Shown here: positions 62,001-64,000 of the stretch, one piece after another
Numbering within the stretch: position 1 is the stretch's first letter
How the letters are laid out: each line of letters opens with the position of its first letter
NCBI GenBank assembly: GCA_039000515.1
Contig: JBCFYV010000012.1
Coordinates: 1,890,005-1,954,004 of the forward strand
DNA from: Timema cristinae
Lineage: Eukaryota; Arthropoda; Insecta; Phasmatodea; Timematidae
Length of the DNA stretch: 64,000 bases
Direction: 5' to 3'
Translations under genes and position numbers: made by a program
Notes under the pieces: generated by a model
What the model saw: the letters and a program-made list of their open reading frames with translations, nothing else
Database searches by the model: none
Told to the model about the DNA's origin: nothing

Positions 62001-63959
62001 TGAACATGACAATTATTTTCTAACCTTATGAGTTTTATCTTTGGCCTTGTTTGTAAACATGCCTACTAAGAGGAAGCTGTAATTAAAGACACAGAAATAC
62101 TTGCAATATTTATTGATAGTCCAAGCGAAAGTGATCACTTTGTTAGTGATTCTGAATTTGTAAATAGTGAAACTGAACAGGAATTATATTCTAGTGAAAA
62201 TGAAAGATCGAAACAAGTGGGAATGGCAGCTGACATTGATAATGCAAGTGTGAATACTAGTGTTTCCTATTAGGATGAAATAAAACTTAAATATCAGGGT
62301 AATCCACCACAACCTCTCCATATTTATGTAGACGTCCCCTCCCCCTCCCCTTCTGATTACAAGCCAATTATTTATTTTAGACTTTATTTTACTATAACTC
62401 TGCTAGAGTTGATGGTCACTGAAACAGCTGCTGTGTATAGCCCCATTTTAGCGTAAAATGTAAAGTTAGTTTTTTTGGTAACTATTGTTATTTACTTAGT
62501 TTTTTATGTTCTTTTCAGTGATTTATTCTAATTCAAGCTATTTAAATTTTCAATGCTTGAAAATTAATGTTAAATAAAACAGTTATTTTATTTTAATATC
62601 TTGGTTAGTGATTTTTTTATTATATTTAAAAATTAAAAAAGAAGTATATGTATAATTATATCAACGGATTGGCAAGCATGTTAGCTAGTTTCTGTAAAAT
62701 TTGAGTGCAAGAAGTTCAAAGACTAATGAGTTATTAAAATTTAAACAAAATCTTGTATTTTTAAGCAAAATAGCTTGGCACTTTTAGCATATTTTTCTGT
62801 CATTTCTCTTGACACTCAAAGGGTTAAACACATAGGTCGTGTTTCAACTTTTTTTTTAATTTAATAGATCTTGAATTTACAGTGTTAACACACAAATTAA
62901 TAAATGTATATATGTACACATACATATTTTTTCCTAGATATAATATTAGAGCTGCATTGAATTCTATATTTCTCGAATTAGAATCTTACATTTTCTTTGT
63001 TACCTCAAATCCAAATTTAAATCCTAGAATCTTTAAAAATTTACAATATTAGTTAAAGTCTAAATATTAAAGCACTTATATAAAAAAAATTGTTTAAGAC
63101 CTTGTTAGCTAGTAAAGGATATTTTGTTTGTCATGTCTATTACATCATAAACAACATAGAAAACATATTTTTTAGCTAAATTAATCATATTAATACACTC
63201 TTGTTCCTTTTTGTGATTTTATAACTCTCCCAACTATATAAGTCTATATAATTTATTTTACTAATTGCCTAAAATGGTTAATTGATATCAAAGTCTCCAT
63301 TATTATATCCTAGATTCTTTTTTGGAGATTTTTACAAATCTCGAGTATCTCAAATAGCATACTATCCCAGCAGTCCCATCTCTGACATATATATGCAAAT
63401 GTAAGATTAAATAAAAGCATCACCATTATAATTGTGTAATATATTTAGCTCTTAAAGAAACTTTTTTTATCTAAAAATGTAAATACTAATTAATCAAACT
63501 ATAAAATACAAATATACAAATAAGGGAAATAACAATTTTCTTTTTGTTTTAGGTTGAGATTTTTCCTTACTGATAGATAGAAAACAAAATTAAGCCTCTA
63601 ATTTACAGGACAAACCGGTATTCACCTGATCTGTGGCATTGGTCATACATTATACATACAACTAAAATAATGTGTATCCAAGTATTGTTGTTTTTTAGTT
63701 ATAGCCTTAGCACGCATGCACACACACATTCTCTACTAAATGCTCCCAGTAATGTTGCTACTCCTGATTGTTTTGTCAAGGTTACTGTCAGCGCCAGTCA
63801 TTATAGAAGGTAATGAGAAGACGACGTCACTCACCAGCTCAATCAGTAGCCGCGTGACTGCGGCTAGTCTGGAGCTGCTAGAGTGTCTTGTGGACAAACC
63901 TGCCGCTGTGGAGGTCGTGGAGGTCAGGGTCTATAACATCACCACCTCAGAGGGTTTAT
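10869..63959 (+). CDS. Atg2: ATG2 autophagy-related lipid-transfer protein, N-terminal part, 11 exons, 3' incomplete
   Basis: ATG2 is a rod-shaped lipid-transfer protein that bridges the endoplasmic reticulum and the growing phagophore and works with WIPI/Atg18. Eleven exons are assigned: 10869-11036, 28904-29072, 29275-29427, 44172-44274, 54587-54806, 54901-55172, 56400-56554, 57566-57692, 57776-57834, 61204-61486 and 63781-about 63959. Lengths of 168, 169, 153, 103, 220, 272, 155, 127, 59 and 283 nt keep one open frame through every junction, giving about 570 codons before the last exon. The first exon begins [14 protein letters not shown] and gives the N-terminal chorein domain with exon 2. 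The family is about 1,900-2,000 residues, so roughly two thirds lie beyond the right edge. Introns are 17.9 kb, 0.2 kb, 14.7 kb, 10.3 kb, 94 bp, 1.2 kb, 1.0 kb, 83 bp, 3.4 kb and 2.3 kb. No frameshift or stop is seen, so the gene looks functional. Confidence 0.95.
11037..11042 (+). other. non-canonical GC splice donor of ATG2 intron 1
   Basis: CAG|GCAAGT matches the U1 consensus at every position but the second intron base, as is usual for GC-AG introns. Joining to the acceptor AG at 28902-28903 gives DVQ-ALNE, the sequence expected for the family. Confidence 0.8.
11199..11400 (+). mobile_element. tRNA-derived SINE (family with 'ttcggtggccacatggtcta' head)
   Basis: The head 'cggtggccacatggtctaag' looks like a pol III A box region and 'caggtttgaatc' like a degenerate B box. 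The body has 'gtggttttctaaaatggttt' and 'ccaccctcc', and ends near 'cattaacgtaatttgtata'. It is a diverged copy. Confidence 0.65.
11728..11896 (-). mobile_element. 5'-truncated SINE, tail half of the 'gacctggtgg' family
   Basis: On the minus strand it carries 'gaatgccaagcctccacc', 'ggttcaaattccacgttaaa', 'taggtccttcatttcatctc' and the shared tail 'acccgaacgggtattaagac', ending in (ATT/ATA)n. It lacks the tRNA-like head. Confidence 0.8.
11908..12177 (+). mobile_element. tRNA-derived SINE, full length
   Basis: It has an A-box-like 'tggcgtagttggctaacgcg', a B box 'gaggttcgaatctcgg', a G-run, the body 'ttccactctccctccacgc', and the tail 'taaccctaacgggtatcaag' + 'acgcggtgcta' + (TTA)n. 'ccacca' on both sides may be a short target duplication. 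It abuts an oppositely oriented SINE at 11728-11896. Confidence 0.85.
12999..13165 (-). mobile_element. degenerate SINE copy
   Basis: It contains 'gcatggaaggagagtggaaa', the 'aaaccctgatctctc' B-box complement and 'cggcagcctagtctattg', in the same order as the other minus-strand SINEs of this window. Confidence 0.6.
13840..14125 (+). repeat. copia 5' LTR
   Basis: It is 286 bp and begins TGTTGACATTATTTAG. It contains a T run after 'gcatgcgcg' and ends 'taataattcaaca'. It pairs with 18391-18676. Confidence 0.96.
14126..14140 (+). other. copia primer-binding site for an internal initiator-tRNA-Met fragment
   Basis: Immediately after the LTR, 'ggttatgggcccag' is complementary to the anticodon stem-loop (CUGGGCCCAUAACC) of eukaryotic initiator tRNA-Met, not to its 3' end. 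The same half-tRNA priming site is known from Drosophila copia. Confidence 0.85.
14346..15197 (+). pseudogene. copia gag region
   Basis: From the ATG at 14346 this reads [20 protein letters not shown], a typical copia Gag start (retroelement Gag with N-terminal FDGxNFxxWK). At residues about 245-260 it has a zinc knuckle [14 protein letters not shown] (C-x2-C-x4-H-x4-C). The frame is also open upstream to 14190, but the ATG at 14346 fits the family. It ends in a stop at 15195-15197. The protease-region sequence continues one base out of phase, although copia normally has one gag-pol frame, so this is most likely a frameshift mutation. Confidence 0.9.
15198..18382 (+). pseudogene. copia pol region: protease, integrase, reverse transcriptase, RNase H
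   Basis: The protease segment has WLADSCA near 15247-15267, with Cys where the family has Gly. The GAG-pre-integrase HHCC region ends [13 protein letters not shown] (about 15648-15685). The integrase core carries HSDVCGP, KDNGREY and NGRAERE, the D-D-E triad (15769-16269). Reverse transcriptase spans 16405-17775 with [33 protein letters not shown] and the catalytic LYVDDGLL. RNase H at about 17925-18382 shows [24 protein letters not shown] and [10 protein letters not shown]. In-frame stops fall at about 15299, 15441, 16267, 17299 (a Trp codon turned stop) and 17773, with further breaks, so the pol frame is dead. Confidence 0.93.
18382..18390 (+). other. copia polypurine tract
   Basis: The purine-rich 'aagtgggag' sits directly before the 3' LTR, where plus-strand DNA synthesis is primed in LTR elements. 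Confidence 0.7.
18391..18676 (+). repeat. copia 3' LTR
   Basis: It is 286 bp, equal in length to the 5' LTR, with about 8 mismatches scattered along it. It is followed by the CACAC target duplication at 18677-18681. Confidence 0.96.
18682..19439. other. intron 1 sequence without recognised features
   Basis: AT-rich, with no gene or clear repeat seen apart from short trinucleotide runs ('attattattagcatcagcat') near 19395. Confidence 0.45.
19444..19690 (-). mobile_element. LINE 3' coding fragment (C-terminal tail of reverse transcriptase ORF)
   Basis: The minus strand reads [44 protein letters not shown], then, one frame over, [17 protein letters not shown]. The pattern GH-x-LRR-x-CLL...IEGK-x-EGKR-x-x-GRRR is the familiar tail of many LINE ORF2 proteins (RTE/jockey type). 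A frameshift and stop lie between the two parts. Confidence 0.75.
19691..21359. other. intron 1 sequence, mostly AT-rich, with an (AT)n run
   Basis: An (AT)n microsatellite lies near 20072-20094 and a (TTA)n run near 21197-21220. A short open frame at 20585-20767 has no recognised content. Nothing else is seen. Confidence 0.45.
21360..21583 (-). mobile_element. tRNA-derived SINE
   Basis: On the minus strand, from the right, it has the 'acctgcttcagtggccgcat' head, 'ggattgaatcccagtcgggt' (B box region), 'gagtggttttttcctaaatg' and 'ttccactctccctcc'. The complement 'gaccatgcggccactgaagc' marks the head at about 21563-21582. Confidence 0.8.
21883..22159 (+). mobile_element. tRNA-derived SINE, 'gacctggtgg' family, full length with target duplication
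   Basis: The tRNA-like head 'ggtctaggggtaag' (A box) and 'ccggggttcaatcctcgg' (B box) is followed by a unique body, the tail 'taacccgaacgggtagtaag' + 'acgcggtgctaa' and (TAA)n. The 12-bp duplication AACAATATTCAG flanks it at 21871-21882 and 22160-22171. Confidence 0.95.
22325..22556 (-). mobile_element. tRNA-derived SINE, diverged
   Basis: The complement of the head, 'agaccatccagccactgaag', is at about 22531-22550. 'gggatttgaacctcgatc' is the B-box complement. The body shows 'gtgggaaaaaccacc' and 'cgactgggatttgaacc'. It is the same family as 21360-21583. Confidence 0.75.
22560..24650. other. intron 1 sequence with homopolymers and possible element ends
   Basis: A C-run lies at 23880-23895. 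Near 23463-23477 'gtactcgagccgccactg' reads on the minus strand as CAGTGGCGGCTCGAG, which looks like a hAT-type terminus, but I could not find a clean partner. No gene is visible. Confidence 0.4.
24655..27112. mobile_element. GC-rich segment bounded by diverged inverted repeats, probable DNA transposon
   Basis: The left sequence 'aacaataattttgactgg' + 'ccccccattacgccgaaag' is mirrored near 27060-27110, where the complement reads 'aacaataatttagacaag' + 'tcccccattacgctgaaaa'. The resemblance continues inward for about 80-100 bp. The interior, especially 24830-26060 and 26640-27030, is much richer in G+C and CpG than the surrounding intron. A broken hAT-type transposase lies inside. No intact coding frame and no clear target duplication are seen. 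Confidence 0.45.
26254..26590 (-). pseudogene. hAT-type (ZBED-like) transposase fragment
   Basis: The minus strand encodes [13 protein letters not shown], then after a frameshift [40 protein letters not shown] and, after an in-frame stop, [16 protein letters not shown]. The order 'AxxIAxxxKxHxIGExLILPA...SxxxRRI...xDESTD' is that of hAT-derived ZBED/FAM200/SCAND3-type proteins, where the DEST(D) Asp is the first catalytic acid. At least one frameshift and one stop make it a remnant. Confidence 0.75.
27113..28903. other. 3' part of intron 1, no features recognised
   Basis: AT-rich sequence ending at the exon 2 acceptor. An open frame at 28335-28607 has no recognisable domain and no family support. 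Confidence 0.4.
28904..29072 (+). CDS. Atg2: ATG2 exon 2 (chorein domain)
   Basis: Starts in phase 0 after 'gatttag' and ends in phase 1 before GTAGGC. It reads [15 protein letters not shown], then [19 protein letters not shown] and [12 protein letters not shown], the continuation of the chorein domain. Confidence 0.95.
29275..29427 (+). CDS. Atg2: ATG2 exon 3
   Basis: The acceptor is 'ttgtcag' and the donor GTAATT. It encodes [20 protein letters not shown] and ends [13 protein letters not shown]. The linker [12 protein letters not shown] is variable, as expected here. The giant 48-bp array begins about 100 bp after its donor. Confidence 0.94.
29531..38353. repeat. giant 48-bp minisatellite, about 184 units (left block)
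   Basis: The unit 'gtgtaaggatgaggctattg' + 'tatatagggagagagatagc' + 'cactaatt' is 48 bp. Variants fall into a few types: tatatag/tgtgtag/tatgtag, and gccacta/gcccct/gtcacta/gctacta. As 48 = 3 x 16, the array is open in long frames on both strands (for example 29511-31232 + and 29798-31213 -). These encode a 16-residue periodic peptide, [16 protein letters not shown] on + and [16 protein letters not shown] on -. Single-base indels in some units shift the frames. It starts about 100 bp inside ATG2 intron 3, so it is intronic and not a gene. Confidence 0.98.
31262..35330. repeat. higher-order duplication of about 2.16 kb inside the 48-bp array
   Basis: Rare unit variants recur in the same order about 2,150-2,160 bp apart. 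Examples are 'tatattaaaaaagagagtta' at 32482 and again at about 34641, and 'gatgaggctaatgtatatag' at about 32908 and 35066. The frames beginning 32519 and 34678 encode the same run of about 200 residues. The first copy (31262-31860) has many single-base deletions relative to the second. Confidence 0.85.
38354..38828. repeat. left terminal inverted repeat of the 3.35-kb transposon
   Basis: It matches the complement of 41228-41706 through several long blocks, including 'aatttggcatagtgaaagaa', 'cacctctataacttcataaa' (as complement) and 'tttgaagatgggatgaaaat'. Small indels and substitutions separate the arms. Confidence 0.9.
39230..40750 (-). pseudogene. transposase-like protein with N-terminal helix-turn-helix and DDE-like core, broken
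   Basis: Read right to left on the minus strand. An N-terminal segment, about 40745-40580, has [20 protein letters not shown] and [13 protein letters not shown], which looks like a helix-turn-helix. After a frameshift, 40209-40610 gives [20 protein letters not shown] and [12 protein letters not shown]. An in-frame stop near 40219 is followed by [20 protein letters not shown] and [15 protein letters not shown]. After a frameshift at the A/T run near 39990, [50 protein letters not shown] and [11 protein letters not shown] follow. The Asp in CDFSENY and the Asp in SDGAASQYK look like the first two acids of a DDE core. I recall similar uncharacterised proteins in arthropod genomes but cannot name the superfamily. 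It is likely dead here. Confidence 0.75.
40795..41085. repeat. 27-bp minisatellite inside the 3.35-kb transposon
   Basis: 'aggggtttgaagcctggaga' + 'acattta' repeats about 10 times with changes, interrupted by a G run at 40954-40968. Open frames across it are periodic artefacts. Confidence 0.9.
41228..41706. repeat. right terminal inverted repeat of the 3.35-kb transposon
   Basis: It is the complement of 38354-38828 over its length. The outermost bases GGGCATTCCATGTCAAAT (minus strand) lack one T relative to the left end. Confidence 0.9.
41707..42625. repeat. 48-bp minisatellite, about 19 units (right block)
   Basis: It has the same unit and variants as 29531-38353, of which it is the continuation after the transposon insertion. 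The 'gatatagcccctgattg' variant is more frequent here. It ends at 'agcccctaatattc'. Confidence 0.97.
42647..42719 (-). other. tRNA-like sequence (pseudo-tRNA or SINE head)
   Basis: The minus strand reads 'tatagctcagcagttagagt' (D-arm and A box), a weak anticodon stem, then 'aggttcaattcctg' (T-arm and B box). Acceptor pairing is poor, so it is not called a functional tRNA. Confidence 0.5.
42787..42857 (+). other. tRNA-like sequence, inverted partner of 42647-42719
   Basis: 'gatagctcagtggttagagt' (D-arm and A box) and 'tgtttgattcctatg' (T-arm) are flanked by CTGGA and TCCAG, which can pair as a partial acceptor stem. The anticodon arm is poor. It faces the previous tRNA-like unit across 67 bp, and the two share 'agctcag..gttagagtatt'. 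Confidence 0.5.
42995..43206 (-). mobile_element. tRNA-derived SINE, full-length body
   Basis: The minus strand has the head 'acctcggtggcgtagttagt' + 'taacacgctagtcgtg' (A box), 'gtggttcgaatctcggtcgg' (B box), 'gtggttttttcctaaatggt' and 'ttccactctccctccatgc', ending near 'aatccattagcataac'. Confidence 0.9.
43291..43572 (+). mobile_element. tRNA-derived SINE, 'gacctggtgg' family, full length with target duplication
   Basis: It is nearly identical to the copy at 21883-22159, with the same tail and (TAA)n. The 12-bp duplication TTTTTGCCGATG lies at 43279-43290 and 43573-43584. Confidence 0.95.
44172..44274 (+). CDS. Atg2: ATG2 exon 4
   Basis: The acceptor is 'gttgtag' and the donor GTAAGT. The phase-1 base from exon 3 completes an Ile codon, giving [19 protein letters not shown] and then [10 protein letters not shown], the conserved beta strands after the chorein domain. 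It ends in phase 2. Confidence 0.95.
45363..47502 (+). pseudogene. hAT-superfamily transposase, broken
   Basis: From the ATG at 45363 an N-terminal segment has [20 protein letters not shown], a BED-type C-x2-C half finger, and shifts frame near 45505. The next part, to 46174, has [20 protein letters not shown] with the probable first catalytic Asp. It stops at 46172 and resumes in the same frame with [18 protein letters not shown] and [17 protein letters not shown] (second acidic region). After another frameshift near 46560, EVEPYLKIF is followed by a stop. The end, at 47071-47502, has [18 protein letters not shown], the hAT C-terminal dimerisation motif. At least two frameshifts and several stops are present. 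The C-terminal part beyond 47500 is charged and coiled-coil-like ([12 protein letters not shown], Lys/Glu-rich) but frame-broken. Confidence 0.85.
47891..47940 (-). mobile_element. 50-bp SINE tail-only insertion with 7-bp target duplication
   Basis: The minus strand reads 'gggcgtatagcccaaacggg' + 'cagtaagacgcggtgc' + poly-A, the common SINE tail of this genome with nothing upstream. CCGAAGG flanks it at 47884-47890 and 47941-47947. It is nested inside the hAT-like element and is therefore younger. Confidence 0.75.
48022..50994. other. ATG2 intron 4 sequence, no gene recognised
   Basis: Remnants of SINE heads are suspected near 48515-48535 ('ccgcgtggccaccaatgcag') and 50025-50115 ('gggatttgaacacatatccc', minus strand). 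A less AT-rich patch at 49260-49860 could be an old LTR or other element but has no partner. An open frame at 50365-50619 has no recognised domain. Confidence 0.4.
50995..51277 (+). mobile_element. tRNA-derived SINE, 'gacctggtgg' family, full length with 14-bp target duplication
   Basis: The head carries a small internal duplication ('aggggtataggggaaag') next to the A box. The rest matches the copies at 21883 and 43291, including the tail and (TAA)n. TATAAGCGCATCTA flanks it at 50981-50994 and 51278-51291. Confidence 0.95.
51292..54586. other. 3' part of ATG2 intron 4, AT-rich, with two decayed SINEs
   Basis: Minus-strand SINE remnants lie at about 52005-52175 ('gggatgaaaaaggttgaatt', 'gtgtacccaaagatgcgagg') and 53150-53285 ('gttgcatggagataaagtgg', 'gagtttcgaacaccga'). 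A segment at 52560-52940 is less AT-rich, with no assignable content. No gene is seen. Confidence 0.5.
54587..54806 (+). CDS. Atg2: ATG2 exon 5
   Basis: The acceptor is 'ttgccag' and the donor GTGATT. It reads [12 protein letters not shown], a Pro/Gln-rich loop, then [18 protein letters not shown] and a Ser-rich stretch. It completes the split Asn codon from exon 4 and ends in phase 0. Confidence 0.93.
54901..55172 (+). CDS. Atg2: ATG2 exon 6
   Basis: The acceptor is 'gatgcag' and the donor GTACAG. It encodes [19 protein letters not shown] and [20 protein letters not shown], the strongly conserved strand and helix pair of the family. It ends in phase 2 inside a codon. Confidence 0.95.
55207..55319 (+). 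repeat. 56-bp tandem duplication just after ATG2 exon 6
   Basis: The block beginning 'gagataatataatcttg' occurs at 55211 and again at 55267, 56 bp apart, nearly identical except for one extra 'tg'. It sits about 35 bp inside intron 6 and does not alter the donor. Confidence 0.9.
56400..56554 (+). CDS. Atg2: ATG2 exon 7
   Basis: The acceptor is 'tcactag' and the donor GTAACT. The frame reads [18 protein letters not shown] and [12 protein letters not shown], the conserved acidic helix region of ATG2, then a Thr/Gln linker. Phase 2 in and phase 1 out both match the neighbours. Confidence 0.93.
56921..57420. mobile_element. MITE-like element, 'agagatgggtc' family, copy A
   Basis: The left end 'tagagatgggtcaaatcc' is mirrored by the right end 'gaggacccacccctag'. 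Sub-terminal 'gaatctc' and 'gagattc' repeats face each other. It is about 500 bp, AT-rich and non-coding, in ATG2 intron 7. The target duplication is unclear. Confidence 0.5.
57566..57692 (+). CDS. Atg2: ATG2 exon 8
   Basis: The acceptor is 'attttag' and the donor GTACAC. It encodes [13 protein letters not shown] and [16 protein letters not shown], then a Ser-rich tail. This corresponds to the family's low-complexity Ser/Asp linker. Confidence 0.9.
57776..57834 (+). CDS. Atg2: ATG2 exon 9 (59 nt)
   Basis: The acceptor is 'cttctag' and the donor GTATAT. It gives [13 protein letters not shown] and a basic end (RNKSHK). It is poorly conserved, but length and phase are needed to join exons 8 and 10, and the 83-bp intron before it has good borders. 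Confidence 0.8.
58245..58335. repeat. decayed relative of the 27-bp minisatellite, opposite orientation
   Basis: 'ttctttaggtttgagacccc' + 'ttaaa', 'aagttttaaacccctttaaa' and 'ttctctaggtttggtgttcc' + 'ttaagggg' match the complement of the 27-bp units at 40795-41085. The three or so units are diverged. Confidence 0.45.
58470..58590 (+). mobile_element. decayed SINE, 3' half
   Basis: 'accaaatagtttcccactct' + 'tcttccatgcaaatg' corresponds to the SINE body, and 'gtataacctgagcaggtagt' + 'aaag' + A-run to the shared tail. Confidence 0.6.
58755..58960 (-). mobile_element. tRNA-derived SINE
   Basis: 'gaagggagagtggaaaacca', 'acttagagtcgaacctcaat' (B-box complement) and 'accatgtggccatcaaagcg' (head complement) occur in the usual minus-strand order. 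Confidence 0.8.
58961..60289. other. ATG2 intron 9 sequence, no features recognised
   Basis: AT-rich DNA with no coding signal or clear repeat. Confidence 0.4.
60290..60965 (-). mobile_element. LINE ORF fragment, part of it expanded into a 43-bp minisatellite
   Basis: The right part (60965 to about 60860), read on the minus strand, gives [19 protein letters not shown], the pattern V-E-x-x-E-M-x-F-L-R-x-x-x-x-V-TR found in LINE ORF2 C-termini. The repeated part (60300-60860) has a 43-bp unit 'catactatctcagccttgtt' + 'tcctctactcctcattacat' + 'gtc'. On the minus strand it reads [16 protein letters not shown], the LRWYGHVMR motif that follows in the same proteins. About 12 units are nearly identical. 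Plus-strand frames of 80-139 codons here are periodic artefacts. Confidence 0.75.
61204..61486 (+). CDS. Atg2: ATG2 exon 10
   Basis: The acceptor is 'gttggatag' and the donor GTAACA. It reads [28 protein letters not shown] and [18 protein letters not shown], ending [11 protein letters not shown]. This is a clearly conserved repeated beta-groove segment of the lipid-transfer rod. Confidence 0.94.
61820..62823 (+). mobile_element. deleted piggyBac-like element in a TTAA target
   Basis: TTAA at 61816-61819 and 62824-62827 flanks a 1,004-bp segment whose ends are inverted CCCTTTGAGT. From about 62090 to 62275 the + strand encodes an acidic Ser/Glu/Asp-rich leader ([28 protein letters not shown]), as in piggyBac transposase N-termini, ending at a stop. 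The catalytic domain is absent, so it is an internally deleted non-autonomous copy. It lies in ATG2 intron 10. Confidence 0.75.
62945..63384. mobile_element. MITE-like element, 'agagatggg' family, copy B (decayed)
   Basis: The right end 'gcagtcccatctctga' is the complement of the 'agagatggg' terminus seen at 56921. Facing 'tctcgaattagaatc' and 'gagatttttacaaatctcga' blocks lie inside. The left end is poorly defined. Confidence 0.35.
63781..63959 (+). CDS. Atg2: ATG2 exon 11 (3' boundary uncertain)
   Basis: The acceptor 'tgtcaag' joins the phase-2 end of exon 10 to give the family pattern H-x-[17 protein letters not shown] follows, then [10 protein letters not shown]. Two donors are possible, after 63953 or after 63959 (GTAAAC). 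I chose the second because it is the better match. The gene continues beyond the window. Confidence 0.75.
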
Positions 63960-64000
63960 GTAAACTTGATTCAAGTTGCGAATAAAGAGGTTCCTTATGG

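Overview
The window is eukaryotic, AT-rich and intron-rich. It is most likely from an insect; a hemipteran such as a leafhopper or sharpshooter is my best guess from general character, and this is inference only. One conserved host gene can be assembled. It is the 5' part of ATG2, the autophagy lipid-transfer protein, on the + strand. Eleven exons run from 10869 to the right edge and encode roughly the first 625 residues. Reading phase is continuous across all ten introns. Intron 1 uses a GC donor (CAG|GCAAGT) in place of GT. Introns 1, 3 and 4 are very large (17.9, 14.7 and 10.3 kb) because of mobile elements and tandem repeats.

Left of ATG2 (1-10868): two abutting minisatellites (67 bp and 34 bp units), a spaced palindrome series, SINE-derived sequence, and an unusual CpG-rich intronless 206-codon ORF (2706-3326). 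That ORF has a TATA box and initiator, and its own 3' end is repeated behind it. Then come a GA tract, an R1-clade LINE fragment, a TG/TATG microsatellite, a satellite with units spaced exactly 176 bp, a piggyBac-like fragment and a 43-bp minisatellite.

Intron 1 (11037-28903) holds several SINEs, a probable MITE and a full-length but mutated Ty1/copia element. The copia element (13840-18676) has 286-bp LTRs, a CACAC target duplication and a half-tRNA initiator-Met primer site. Further on are a LINE 3' fragment and a GC-rich segment bounded by inverted repeats that carries a broken hAT-type transposase. Intron 3 (29428-44171) is almost wholly a giant 48-bp minisatellite of about 200 units. It is split by a 3.35-kb DNA transposon with TIRs of about 475 bp and a CTGAT target duplication, whose transposase family I cannot assign. 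Intron 4 (44275-54586) carries a 3.48-kb hAT-like element with TIRs and a 5-bp GACTA duplication, plus SINEs. Introns 7, 9 and 10 carry MITEs, SINEs, a 43-bp minisatellite derived from LINE coding sequence, and a deleted piggyBac-like element in TTAA.

Nothing looks like an operon or a gene cluster. The window is one housekeeping gene whose introns have filled with nested mobile elements and tandem arrays. Most long open frames outside ATG2 are either transposon remnants or artefacts of repeat periods, above all the 48-bp array, which is open on both strands because 48 is divisible by 3.
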